Below are positions 36,183 to 48,702 of a stretch of DNA of 64,000 nt, in pieces; position 1 is the stretch's first letter, and each line of letters starts with the position of its first letter. Below the pieces are notes generated by a model, which worked only from the letters and a program-made list of their open reading frames with translations, did no database searches and was not told the DNA's origin. The stretch is from Cotesia glomerata. Lineage: Eukaryota > Arthropoda > Insecta > Hymenoptera > Braconidae. Made by a program: the position numbers and the translations under genes. The DNA lies in assembly GCF_020080835.1 (NCBI RefSeq), contig NC_058166.1, forward strand, positions 10,999,672 through 11,063,671. Direction: 5' to 3'.

Positions 36183-37243
36183 AAAATATTTTGGAAAAAA
36201 ATTTTGAAAAAAGCCAAATTTGTCAATTTTGGAATTTTTGTAAATCATCAAAAATGACGGTCGACATTAAAATTTTGGCTCGATTATTTTTGTATAATAC
36301 CTTGTTCTGATCTTAAAAGGTCCTGAAATTTTTTAAACTGTGTTTTTTGTTTTTTAAAAAATATGAATTTTTGAATTTAAAAAAAATATTTTTTTGTCTT
36401 TTGCAACTTCTAAATAACGTAAAGTTATGCAGATACATAGAATAGTGATTTTGAGCATTAAAAAATTAAATGCACGACGTGGAAATATTCAATAATAAAT
36501 TAATTTCAACTTTTTTTTTTTCATTATTTGGATGTAAACTTATAATGTAATCTTATTAAAGTCAGACTTAACACATGATACAATTTCTTATTTTTTTAAC
36601 GCATGATATATTTTGTCCGTTTATTCACTTCAATTACAGATTTTAACGCCAAATAACTCAAACACATATTAATTTCCAATAAAAATCAGAAATAATAGGA
36701 TGAGAATATCTATTTTATTTTCATTCTTTCGAATACTTGTTTACTTACAAATTTCTGCACATTAATGTTGCTCAATCTTGAATTTCAAATTATTTCCATG
36801 TTAAGAAGACGATAAGTGGCTTCAACAACTTCAAATTAAGTAATAAAACGAAAAAATAACGAATTATATCATGTGTTAAGACTGACTGAGATTACGTCCA
36901 AATAATAAAAAAAAGTTGAATTAATTTATTATATAATATTTCCAGGTCGTGCATTTAATTTTTTAATGCTCAAAATTATAATACTATGTATCTGCATAAC
37001 TTTGCCTTATTTAGAAGTTGCAAAAAACAAAAGAATTTTTTTTTTTTAATTCAAAAAATCCCATTTTTGAAGAAACAAAAAACACAGTTATAAAAATTTC
37101 AGGATCGTTAAAGATCAGTACAAGGTATTGTACAAAAAAAATTGAGCCAAAATTTTAATGTCGACCGTCATTTTTGACGATTTTCGAAAATTCAAAATTT
37201 GACAAATTTGGCATTTTTCAAAATTTTTTTCCAAAATATTTTC
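36183..37243. repeat. Long inverted repeat (about 0.4-kb arms)
   Basis: The left arm 36183-36600 and right arm 36848-37243 are inverse and highly similar; both include ATGACGGTCGACATTAAAAT (or its inverse) and AACACATGATA. A transcript would fold into a stem of about 400 bp. Confidence 0.8.
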
Positions 37244-37429
37244 TTTTCAATATCTCAAATAATATACATTTTCATTTGCTGATGATGATTCAATGTAATA
37301 ATTTGAATATTTGACCATTGAAAACTTTAGATTTATAGCATGTATGAGCCCATAAAGTTCCTAAATTTTTCACTAAGTCAGGTAAATGAATTAACAAGTG
37401 ATTATTTAATTTATTGTTAAACCAAAACG

Positions 37430-37935
37430 ATTACTTATCGTCAAAATTAAAATGGTCTTAAAAAAATTAAAATATAACGATTCACAGTTGAATTTTTAAT
37501 ATTGATAATTTTAAACATTATAACTTACAGTAAAATATTAAAAATATACAGAAGTATGTACAAAATCTTCAGTCATAGAAGAAGTTGACTCTTGCATTTT
37601 TTTAACTAATAAACATTCGTAAAAAATTGTTGATTTTCATTAAAACACAATATTAAATAACATAAATTATATAAATAATAAGCCGTCACACTTCGTCACC
37701 TTGTAGATTTAGTTTATAAGAATGATGAGATGTGCATCATGTGCATCAACTCATCGATCGTACGGCGTAGGGGTTAGTTATCGGTCTAGCAAGCGCGCGG
37801 CTCGGGTTCGAATCTCGGTTAGAACGGAATGCGAATTTCACTTTATTTCTTTAAGTAGCGAAAGTTAGGTTCAAATTAAGAGTCAAACGGTCTAAACTTG
37901 CATTAGCTCTACATCAAAATTAAAATAAAAAAATG
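37430..37935 (+). repeat. Partial W5 element with SINE S2
   Basis: Collinear with the inverse of 48900-49400: AT-rich part, then GATGAGATGTGCATC, then the tRNA-like head (GGCGTAGGGGTTAGTTATCGG region and B box GGGTTCGAATCTCGG at about 37804-37818), and the 3' body ending GCATTAGCTCTACATC. Confidence 0.6.
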
Positions 37936-38279
37936 ACACTTAAAAAGTTCTTTTTTTATCATTTTTTTTTCAAATGGCATGGGCCAGACTTGAAAATTAA
38001 CTATTATTATTATTACTATCATACTGTTATTGTTTTGTTATTATTATTATCATAAAGTAGGTCAAAGGGGTTTAATATCGGACCTAATTTTTATTTCTAC
38101 CAGCTTCGACTTTGGACCTGCTAGTGTCAAAAACGGAAATTTCGGCCACTACAAGGTCTAAAGTCGGAGTTAATTTATCATGCCACTAGAATCTACTTTG
38201 AGCCCACAAGTCCGAGTGGAATACTACTTATGGAGGTTCTATGTCGGCGTTAAATTTCGACTCGGGTAATTTTCAGAAC

Positions 38280-39990
38280 ATTATGTTTGATCTTTTTGAA
38301 CTAAATATTTAATTTTTAGGATAAATTTTTATAAGAAACTAACATTGATCAATGTAAATTGTATTCAGTTTGATTTTCATGAAAACGAACTTATTATGTT
38401 AGACCTAATTTTGTGACGGCGGAAAGATTTTGCGGCCTTGCGCCACCTGTTGGAATTTGTGAAAACTTTTTTTTACTAATTGATTGTATATTCTTTCTAT
38501 GATTACTATTTTAGATATAATCTACAAATAAACGTATCCAAACTATTTTATTAATATGAAATAACATAAATTGGTCAAAAGAGTTATTCCAATTTTTCAA
38601 CATTGTCGAAAACTTTAAATGGTCATATAATAATATAATAGTCATATAATCAGTGTTTGATCTGTCGAATTTATTATAAGATTTCAATTCTCCGTTCATA
38701 ATCATTCCAGATCATGCGAAATAACTTAAATTACTTAAATATATAGCTAAACAGTTACAAACTTATCCATTGAATTCACAATAATAAGAAGCTCTACTTC
38801 TTTTCACAAAAAATGAAAATTAATGTTAACACCAAAGTTTACTTAGAATAAAAGTTAATAACAGTCGAGTGAATTTTATAAATTGCACCAAGAAAAAAAG
38901 TTAATTTAAAATAATTAATGATAATAATATGAAAGCAATTAAATAAACAGTTAATAAATACCCAACAGATAATTAAATCCTTTCATTGAATTGTCGAGAT
39001 AAATAAAAGTTCTCAATATAAGTACGCCTACTTATCAAATAAACACACTAAATCTTAACTTAACACACATATATTTTCTCACAGCCAGTGAACTTATTCA
39101 AAGCCTAATAAATTCTTTTTATACACCAACAGACTCCGCAATATTTGCATAATTAACATAACAATATTTCAAACAAAACTTTCTTCAGCGAATAATCATA
39201 ATTTTTTTTCAAGTCACACGAAACTGGGCTGAAAAAATGGACCATAAATTTTTTATCTTTCGCATACATTTTTAATGATAACTACTCGTTTCCTGTATTA
39301 ATCAAGTGCAACGAGTTATTTATACCAAGTACCTGTACTCATCGATTATCCACACCAGATTCTTGTTAATCCGTGTCGTTTCAAGTACTCGTTAATAAAA
39401 AAACAAAATAATGATAACAACTGTGACCGTAATAATGATAATCATTTTTTTTCTTTAAGCTATTTACTTTGCGATTATGTGTTTTCGTCCTCATATGTCA
39501 AAGGAAATACTAACAATAGCTCAAGTTATTACTGTAACCACTTCGTGACAGTTTTTAAATTAAAAAATTTTGGTAAAGATTTTTTAATTTAAAGATAATT
39601 TGTTTTTGAGCTTCAGTCCACAATGAGCTCTAAACAAATTTAACCACTTATTATATTATATTAGGCATTCATTAATGTTTATTACCGAGCACAGTTAAAC
39701 GAACTCTTCTTAATTTAACTGGCAGCCATAAATTGTTGAGGTAACACTAAATGCCCTTTACTATTGACTAATTTCCCACGTTGAATTGTCATTGTCTGTG
39801 GTGATGAAAACCGACAAATTAAGATTTGGTTTTCTTTCACTAACCATAATCCATGATCACAAAACAATTGGGATTCTTCTTAAATTTAATGAATATTAAG
39901 TATTATTTGAGGAATATTTAAATTTAAAATTCTTGACTAAAAAAAATAAATTTATCCAAGACCAGAGAATTTCATTACGGAATTGTTCTA
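38280..39990. other. Intergenic, no gene recognised
   Basis: AT-rich sequence with no ORF, domain or clear repeat structure that I can name. Confidence 0.4.
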
Positions 39991-39994
39991 TAAT

Positions 39995-40795
39995 TTAAAA
40001 ATTTGAAAAGCGGTTGACCTACAAGTCATTCCTGGAACTTTATATTTTTTTCGAACTCAAATATATTCCTATTAGTTGATTTTTGAGCTCTTTAAGCACA
40101 AAAAAATCAAAAGTTATCTAAAAAAAAACGATTGTATAGAAATTTTAAATGGTTATTATTTTTCAAGTAATAAAAAAATATTTCTGATGTTTAGAGTTGA
40201 TTAGTCGAATATTTTGTAAGTTATTTAGAAAAATTTAAAACAAACTTTTTTTCTGATTTTTATTTTTTGAATATCTTTGGAACGACTCGACCGATTGACG
40301 TGAAAATCTAATCAGGTTAAAATTTCAATGAAGACTTTCGAACGCTGTGTCGCTCATTTTGATCGGTTGATTCATTCTAAATATATCGTATGAAAAAATT
40401 TTATTTTTTGCTCGACGGGCAAAAAGCGTCAACTTTCGGCCCGCTGCGCTAAACGAAAGTGCCGCTTTCTGCCTTCGTCGAGCAAAAAAATAGTATCCAC
40501 TCTACGGGAAGTAAATAAGAAAGCCTCAGATCACATGTTTGTCAACCTCGGCTTCGCCTCGGCCGACAATTACATGTGATCTGAGACATTTCTTACTTTA
40601 CTTCCCTAGGTGTGTAATATACTATTACACATGCACACACGCATGCACGAACAAGCGCGGCAGGACCTCCAGTCGGAAATAGTCGGAACGGCTTCCTAGA
40701 ATCTCGAAATGTGGAGATGAAAATTCTCAAAATCGAAACAATAACTTCCTACTTTTGAAAATTATTAATTTATAAAGCGGGATGTTAAAAAATAT
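39995..40795 (-). repeat. Decayed R1 copy with hairpin insertion
   Basis: Minus strand: a weak left end (AACATCCCGCTTTATAAA), the GAAGTTATTGTTTCGATTTTG region, a short GCGTGTGTGCATGTG remnant of the dinucleotide tract, the inserted hairpins (40398-40636), then ACTGAATGAATCAACCG-type units and the right end near GGTTGACCTACAAG. Confidence 0.55.
40398..40636. repeat. GC-rich double hairpin insertion
   Basis: Two stem-loops side by side. 40398-40489 pairs TTTTGCTCGACGGGCAAAAAGCG with an inverse containing CTTCGTCGAGCAAAA, with the inner stem ACTTTCG/CGAAAGT. 40503-40612 pairs GGGAAGTAAATAAGAAAG and CTCAGATCACATG with their inverses, with a CTCGGCTTCGCCTCGG tip. It is followed by TAATATACTATTACAC. 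The base composition is far from that of the neighbours. Confidence 0.65.
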
Positions 40796-40799
40796 TGGA

Positions 40800-43270
40800 T
40801 ATTTCAATTATGGAAAAACTTCTTGATTCAAGGGATGATATTTTTTTCATATTAGAAATAATTTTAAAGGCAACCGGTTAGCTTCAAAAATTTTTGTCTT
40901 GGATCGAAAATGAAGTTAACTACAAATCAATTGTAACATACAATACTATAAAAAATTTTTAATGTATTTTTTATAAACTCATCATAAAATCATACGCCTT
41001 TCAAAATATGAATTTAAAAATAAAATACATAATGAGACTAATTTTTTTTTGCCGGGGCAAGTAAGAAGAAATAAATTATTGAAGTTTCATTGTTTCAATT
41101 GACCCAGTCTTCTCAATAAAAACTTTTAATGCTTCACACATGATAAAAGACTTATTTATTGCAATAAAAAAACAACATTCAATGTTAAAGTTGAAGCTGC
41201 CCATCGAATCAGGCCATCGGTAACGCACAAGCGTATACAATTCAATAAGATAGAATGAAGAGAAGCCAGAGGTTAAGAAAATTCATATCTTTTACGCACT
41301 TATTCGACTCCTCAATACTCACATTTGAATATCCATCCATCAAGACCAATAAGTACTGGTACTGGTATTAGTTCATAAAACATAAATATCGAGTTAAATA
41401 GGATTCTAAGATCTAAAGTTTTAGCTAAATACACGACAACTAGCACGTGTGGAGAATCTTGAATGCGATGAGACTGAGAGGTCAATTCGTGTCCTGTAAC
41501 GAGGTTACGAGAATACCTTTCACCCCATTCTTACTTGGATACCGACAACTAAATACTTAGGTTCAATGCGTCCATATTATAATAACAACGATGATCATAA
41601 GTAATTAAATGGGACGTCAGAGACTGAAGGTCGCTGCCAAGTAGTGTTGAGTTAGAAATCCTCTAAGTAAGTTCTGTCCTTGTTTAATAATACGATTCAT
41701 AATATATTACTCAATGTTTAGTTTCGCTCATAATCAACAACTTACACTAGTTAAGTAAACGGTAATAAAAAGTATTTTATCTGGGAATATCTTCACCGTT
41801 TGCAGCATCCTCATTTCGTCGAAGACTTACAACTTTTTTTATCCTGTCACCACGATAGAATTAGAAGAGATTGTGGTTTACTTCAGAAAGAAAAAGAAGT
41901 GAATTTTAACGTTACGTTCTTCAATTAAGATTCAATTGATTCCTAGAATCTGAGTACACTCATAAATTGGTAGATTGTTCTTAATAATTGTGAGGCGAAA
42001 AGTTACCAAATGTTACACACTCATAAAAAAATTGACTTGATTCGAGAGCAAAATTCTTGATACAATCATTTTGAAGATTTTTGTCATCTTGAATTAAGTA
42101 GAAAAATTCTTTATTTAAGTAAAATCTACATGAACCATGAACAATTTCTTAGATCAATAATTTTTACACTTGATTCTAGATAATCAAACACTTAAAAATG
42201 TAATTTTTGGTTAAAAAATTTTATTCTTGAATCAAGTTAATTTTTTTATCTGATAGTTGATATAGTTTAAATATTGTTACAATTATTTAGGAGATAAAAT
42301 TTTGAACCAAGCAAGATACTCTGAAGGATTTTTTGTCTTAAATCAAACAGAAAAATTATTAAATTGTAAATAATTAAAATATACGTGATAAATATTGATG
42401 ATCTTTAACCATAAAGGTTCGATTAATTAATAATCAATTAGAAGTTAATGGGAATCTTAATAGAAATAGTCTTTAATACGAGACATCAGATAAATTTCTT
42501 CTAGTAATTGATTTTAAATAATTGATACTACACTTACAAAAAATTGAAGTATAATAAAGATCGATAAAGACTTTTCACGGCCGTGTAAATACACGGTGTT
42601 AAGTATCTACTGCTTAACAGTATTTCGTATCAGTAAGGATAATTTTGTCTGTTTTTTAAGAAAAAATTCCTTTAAAATTTGGGCCCTTAAGAAGCACTTT
42701 ACAGATAAAATAATATTTGAAATTTTCATTTAAAATGGTTAATAAAAGAAAAAATTAATATTTTCAAAAAATGTTTATTAAAATTGAATGAAACGGGACT
42801 CGTTAATCAACTTTTAAAACTAAAATTTGAACTTTCAATTAAATGAATCCATATCCAAACGAAATGACAAAACAAATTGAATTCATGATCATACGGGAAA
42901 AAATACTCAATAATTATAAGTTTGTGTTCGTAAAGTTTTTTTAGTTAAATTTTTACAGTTCACAGATTAAAATCGTGAGTAATTTACATATGCGCGACAA
43001 ATTTAATATGCATAATGATACACATTAAGCCGTTTCACAAATTAAATTTTGAAGACCATCAACATAAAGCCACAAAAATGAAAACCCCGACTAGAGTCTA
43101 GACAATGAGTACACATCAGTGTCTTTGCTTTTATAATAAACAGCCTCAATCATTCTCCGATCAGCAATCCATGAGGTATCTAGTACCCAACATCTGAGAA
43201 AAGAGTCATAGTAACGAGTAAAGAGTATTTCTAACACAAGCAATGGACCGTTACCCCCACCGACCTATAT
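40800..43270. other. Upstream region of the first Osiris-like gene
   Basis: No ORF. 42026-42250 is a terminal-repeat MITE with ends around TTGACTTGATTCGAGAG and TATTCTTGAATCAAGTTAA. The rest is unassigned AT-rich sequence. Confidence 0.45.
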
Positions 43271-43280
43271 TCATTTCTCG

Positions 43281-43311
43281 TATATATGCTCAGAACATCT
43301 TCTATTCGCAA
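43281..43311 (+). promoter_or_regulatory. Possible core promoter of the Osiris-like gene
   Basis: TATATAT at 43281-43287 with a possible start at the CA of 43309-43310, 29 bp on. The initiator match is weak. A 5' UTR of about 260 bp would lead to the ATG at 43568. Confidence 0.3.
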
Positions 43312-43567
43312 CTAGTAACTACAGGCTCTTGCACTCTTGATAATCTTGCTTCGAACTTTTTAATAAATAAAAAAAAAAAAAAAAAAAAAATCTTAAGATT
43401 TCAATCAAAAAACTTTTAATTAAATTCAGTGTCATGAATTATTACTACCCAAAATTATCATAATGGCTTCCTAACTAAAGTGCGATGATACTAAGCTGAA
43501 AAAAATTGTCAATTAAAGTCATCAGATTATCACATGGATGACATAAAAAACGATCAAGTGCTAAATA

Positions 43568-46373
43568 ATGAAAACTGACGGTGCAAAAAAATATTTTCCT
43601 CGCCCGAAATTACCCAAATTATTATTAACACCATTATTAGAATTAAAATTACCAAGGACGATAAAGCGTGTGTCATCAATAATATTTACTTTAACAGTAC
43701 TTGCAAGTACAGTTGCCGCAGAGTATGTTAACGAAACGATTTCCAGTGATTTTGTATCACGATGTCGCAGAGATTGTGTTATCAAGAGGGACGTTGTGGT
43801 CTGTGGTAAATATCGTGTTGCTAGGTGGTTAAACGACGTGCGTGAGAAGGTATTTACTTATAAATTTAATCCATTGAAATAATAGATTAAGAAAACCATT
43901 TTTGAAAAAGTTTAAAAAGAAATTTTTTTTGGGTTAAGTAAATTTCAGTTAAATTCTTTACAAGAATTATTTATCTTAATTCAAAACAAAATTCTTAAAA
44001 ATGATTCTTTTGTTCAAGAGTTTTTTTCTTGAATAAAGTTAATTTTTTTTCAGTGCATATGTATAATTATATTACTATTTGTTAATAAAGATTTATATTG
44101 ACAATCTAGGATTTCAGCTACGGGCCGATAAAATTTATAAGGATACCTGCAGTAACAGAAGAGCCAATTCTGCCAAAAGTTCCAGCAAAGAAGGCTTACA
44201 AATTCGGTGTGACAGAAACGCTGAATTTTTTGCGTGATACCGCAGAGGAAATTATTAAAAGACGTGCTCTAGTTTATACTTTCCAACCGGCTTTGAGTAC
44301 CGGTAGATCATTTTCAAACGCACCGATCGTATTGGACGAAGATGAGCTTTTGCAAATGCAAAAAGGCGGGAAAGGTAACTTTCTTTTTAAATCGCATTGT
44401 TCATTGAGAAGAGAAATAGATTTTTAACTACCTATTGTTGTAAATTTTCACAATTTTTTCAACATGTGATGAATATATACAATTTATTGAAATAATGAGA
44501 ATATTTTATAGATATACTAAAATAAACATTGTGAAATTTCGAAAAAATTTTCTTGGAAATTTAGAAAGATATCAGCTACCACGTGTGTCTCACTTCTATC
44601 GAAACTTAAATTCATTATTACAAATTAAAAATTGCATTTTTTAAAACTTTTCCAACAAAATGAGAAAATTTTCTGATGTGGTTTTATATGTCCATATATA
44701 GTTAGATATGGTTTCATATGTCCATTAATAATTTTTGATATGTCTTAATATACTCATATATGGTCTGATTGAACAATTAGCTATATCAGGTCTTATATGG
44801 CCATATTAGGCCATTTCGAGACACACAGTAAAAAATTTTTCGTCAAATTTAACACAAAAATTTGTGTTGATGACTTTTTTTAGACAATTTGTGTTGAATC
44901 AACATACTAAAATGTTAAATTCTACACACTAAAATGTTAAATTCTACACAAACATTTTTACACTTTACACAATGACGAAAAATTTTTTACTGTGCATCTA
45001 TGGCTTGATATGTCCTGATATGACTTATTATGTCTATATTTGGGCCTGATATGTCCATATGAAATTTTTTGATCAAATGCAGTGTTAAAAATCTCCAACA
45101 GAGGGCGCATGATCGCTGAATTATTTCATTACAGGAGAGTTAAGTTTAAGGTATTGACTTATAAAATAAAAATTAATTTTTTGACTCTGCTAAGAAACTT
45201 ATCTGAGATTATTTTTTTGGCTTAATCAACTACTAAACCAATTTTTTTTTAATTTGTCATTTATTCAGGGACAAATTTTTAGAAAAAAAAAGTTATTGAA
45301 AAATTACAATAGATTTTTTTTGTTTTTATGAAGAGCTTGATATAGCAATAGATAACCATATCAGGCTATGTATAATTATATGAGGCCATATATAACCAGT
45401 TATAAAAATTGACCATACCTAACCATACCAGAAAATTTTTTCATAAAATGCATAATTTTTTACAATTTTTTTTTTTGTATTTAAATTTATGTTCACATAG
45501 AACATGATCATGTACAGAAATTATCTGCCATATTTAAATATGACTTTCAATACTTAACTGCCTTTTTTTGCATAATCGTACCGTTTTTTTCCTGCTCTAA
45601 ATTCTTGATCGTAAACTTTTAAAAAAAAAAATTAATTTTGAACTAACGCGTACCTATATATAAGTCGATGAGCCTTTCTCCTTTGGAATGCAAGAAATAA
45701 TCTTTTTGTTCAGCGCCCGTGCATACGTATCGACGATTATAACAGGTGTCAGGTCGCTGCGTAATCATCAGCGTGATAAATCGTCTATCTACACTGTAAA
45801 AAAGCGTCTAATAACAGTGATTAATGGCATCTTTCATTTTTCAGATAACTCACGGCTTTTCCATAAAAAAAAGAAAGCAATTATCCTGCCAGTTCTTATT
45901 CTGCTGAATTTACTGAAAATAAAATTAATTTTGATTCCCATATTTTTGGGCGTGCACTTAATTAAGAAATTAATAATTATTGGCGGTTTATTCGTACCTG
46001 GATTTTTATCCAAACTGAGAATCTGCAAGGTTCCTCATCATGGATTTACTTTTCCATTCCATTGGGGCACTGCTGCTGAAGCTCCAGTTGATTATCCTTC
46101 TGGTAATATATTGTTTAATTATTCATTTATATTATTACAACTATAATAAATTTGAAAATAACGATTTGTTAAGACTTTATTAAAAATTATTGAAAAATAA
46201 AAAATTATTGGAAAAGTAAATTATAAATTTTAAAGTAACTGTTTTTGTTATCAGGATACGGTAATGAAGATCCAGGCTGGTCACATAGGAACGACATTTA
46301 TCCAGGACTACCAGGATATCCAGCGCCTTACCATTATCCTCCTGCGTATTATAGACAGCGAAGACAAATTTAG
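43568..46373 (+). CDS. Osiris-like protein (DUF1676 family), 307 aa
   Basis: Exons 43568-43849, 44110-44374, 45845-46102 and 46255-46373 join in frame (AAG|GTATTT, TCTAG|GATTTC, AAAG|GTAACT, TTTCAG|ATAAC, CTG|GTAATA, ATCAG|GATAC). The N-terminus has a hydrophobic segment at 35-51 (SSIIFTLTVLASTVAA), likely a signal peptide although preceded by an unusually long basic stretch. A cysteine group (C66, C70, C79) precedes KYRVARWLND, as in the start of DUF1676. Residues about 183-235 have a KKKK stretch, then a long hydrophobic region (AIILPVLILLNLLKIKLILI...LIIIGGLFVPGF), the membrane-like part of Osiris proteins. The C-terminus is rich in Pro and Tyr (YPGLPGYPAPYHYPPAYY). Osiris genes act in cuticle-forming epithelia. 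The specific member could not be decided. Confidence 0.8.
44690..45430. repeat. ATATGGTC/ATATGTCC word arrays in Osiris intron 2
   Basis: 44690-44820, 45000-45065 and 45340-45430 are made of variants of CATATATGGTCTGATATGTCC, in part inverted. A 171-bp MITE (44824-44994) splits the array. Similar words recur at 56720-56790. Confidence 0.5.
44824..44994. mobile_element. MITE with TGTGTTGA/TTCTACACA interior
   Basis: Perfect or near-perfect 22-bp ends (CACAGTAAAAAATTTTTCG and its inverse at 44973-44994). The interior repeats ATGTTAAATTCTACACA twice and TTTGTGTTGA twice. Inserted inside the ATATGTCC word array. Confidence 0.75.
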
Positions 46374-46379
46374 TTATTA

Positions 46380-48700
46380 AAATATTAATTATTAATTTAC
46401 AATGAAAATGACTGCATTATTTATTTTTATACTTATTTATTTATTTATTCATTTAATTTATTTTCTACCTTTCAAATAGCAACGCAACGTTTCAAATGCA
46501 AAATTGAAGAAATTATAAACTTTTCATTACTAAAAGTTGTATTTAAATTAAGTAAATGATGAGAAAGTGTAATTTTTATAAAATTTGTCAAATATAACTA
46601 CTTAAAATAATAATTTTTTCCACTTTATATTTGAAACTCAAGCATTAATGCGTAGCTATGTCAAATTGTAAAATTTAATTTATTTGTAGCTTATTAGAAT
46701 ATTTTTCTATTGTAAGAATCTCAATCAACAAGACTCTATCTATTAATAAATTTTTTTAAGTACATATGCGTTTGAATTTCTTACTCACTGATGAAAAAGT
46801 TAATTTAATTCAACTAAAAATATTTTGAATGAAAATAATAAATAATAATTTTAAAAAATGTTTTTCTTATTTTGAGTTAAGAAATTTGCATGGTAAAGTT
46901 TTAAGTAATAAAAATTTTACAAAAAAATATTATTGTTTCTTTTCCCTTAAAAACTTTTTTTAGTTCAAGAGAATTTGGCACTGTTCAAAAGTTTTTCTGC
47001 TTCACAAAAAATCTTCAAAATTTTTTCTTGGATCAAGTTACCCTTTATATGTTTGTTTATTTTTACATGATAAACTTTTAAGTAAAAAACATTTGCAGTA
47101 AATTTTATATTAACCATTGATTTCTGACATGACACATGTTCTATATGGAACTGAAATAATAGTGATTAATTATCGTAGCAGAAGCCAGTGAAAGTAACAA
47201 ACAATTGAATATCTCAAAGATTAATTACTTCGAAAAATTAACATTGCATAATTTTTAAATTATAAACTCAATCTTGAATCCGTACAATCGAAAAACAACA
47301 AATTCCTCTTAAAAAAAATATCTTCCTGTTTAATCAACCAATGTAAATACAATGATAATTCGAGAACGAACAAAAAAATACGACGAACCACTCAAAAATT
47401 ATTAACCCGAAGGACATGACCCAAATATTTGAGGTCTGCCTATAAACGGTAATTCAATTGATATTTTTATTTTTATTTTTATTTGTTGTTATACTATTAC
47501 TATATATATTTGTAGTTCAAGGCCATTTACATAAAATCCGTTGGCCCAGGAGTTGTTGACCCACTGACAGATTTGGACTCTCGCCACACGTCCAGCTAAT
47601 AATTATCGTAATAATTATACACGTTTTCGTATTATTAAAATGTTGAAACTCGATTGCTGCTTAAAAATATTTATAAATCTTCATTAATTCACACATATAC
47701 ACTAGACATGGGACATAATAAGTATTACAATGTATTCAGTTGATAAACTGAAATCAATCGATCCGATACGAGGAGCCCGTTACTTTTTGTCAACAAGTAA
47801 TTTTGGTAAATGTCCTCAACAATTGAGTATTAAATTGACTGGCAAATGATAATGATTTACATAGATCGGATGCTAACGATACGATAAATACTAGTCATAT
47901 GCAATATTTTTATTGTTGTTATCATTGTCATTACAATATAAATTTCATTTCGTTTGATAGATCTATATATCCTAATGTAATGTAACATAAGAAATGTCGC
48001 TTACGTACGTCAAGTCAACCGTTACACTATGCGTTATAGCGGAGGAAAAAAGTCACATTAATGTAACGGGTATTAGGTCTATATGACTAGATCGCGATAA
48101 GTGCACGTCACGCGTCCATTACTCTTTGATTGTTTCTTACATATGTTATAGATACTTATATGTAATCGGCTTCCGATTGGTTTACTTCTTCCAAAAAATT
48201 AGTATAGGCATGATACCAAGAAAATAGAAATTTCTTCTGATGTAAATCATCAATCAAGAAAGATACTCACCAATTTATAGTAAGGAAAAATACTAAAAGC
48301 AAAAAATCCGAGGGATTAAGAAATTAATTACTTTTTAAAATCCAATTAGAATTATTTCGAATATACTAATTCATTGGTGTTATTATTTTGTAACAAGAGA
48401 GGTTTTTTTAATTTAAATATGGACAAAATCCACTCAATCCTTCAGTGAAAATTTTTTGTTATTACTACATATTTAGGCATAATCAAATGATCATCTGACG
48501 TGAAAAAGTCAAATAAACGAAGAGCTTTTTAGAAGTCAAAATGAAAACCAAGCCCATTTTGTATCAAATTTAAGAAGATTATTTTTAATTCTTCTCAAAA
48601 TGAGAAAACAAAAACGACCAAGTTTCTGAATTAAAGCGTGATTCATAAGATTTCAATGAGAAATCAGTCAAATGGTAAATAACAAAATTACAAACAAAAA
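46380..48700. other. Intergenic between Osiris-like genes
   Basis: No gene. 46790-47045 is a TTCTTGAATCAAG-type repeat. 47457-47600 looks like a LINE 3' end on the minus strand with a tandem (AAAAT)n tail at about 47462-47484. The short open frame there is probably part of it. Confidence 0.4.
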
Positions 48701-48702
48701 GA

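Larger units (their letters stand above)
35242..38269. mobile_element. 3-kb terminal-repeat element with foldback core
   Basis: A perfect 19-bp terminal inverted repeat, TTACCCGAGTCGAAATTTA at 35242-35260 and its inverse at 38251-38269. Both sub-terminal zones (35260-35400 and 38080-38250) are arrays of words like CTCCGACTTTGAACCC/AGGTCCGA. The core holds long inverted arms 36183-36600 and 36848-37243 around a 247-bp spacer. A partial W5/SINE copy lies at about 37430-37935. No transposase is seen, so it is non-autonomous. The nesting suggests several insertions inside one old element. Confidence 0.6.
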
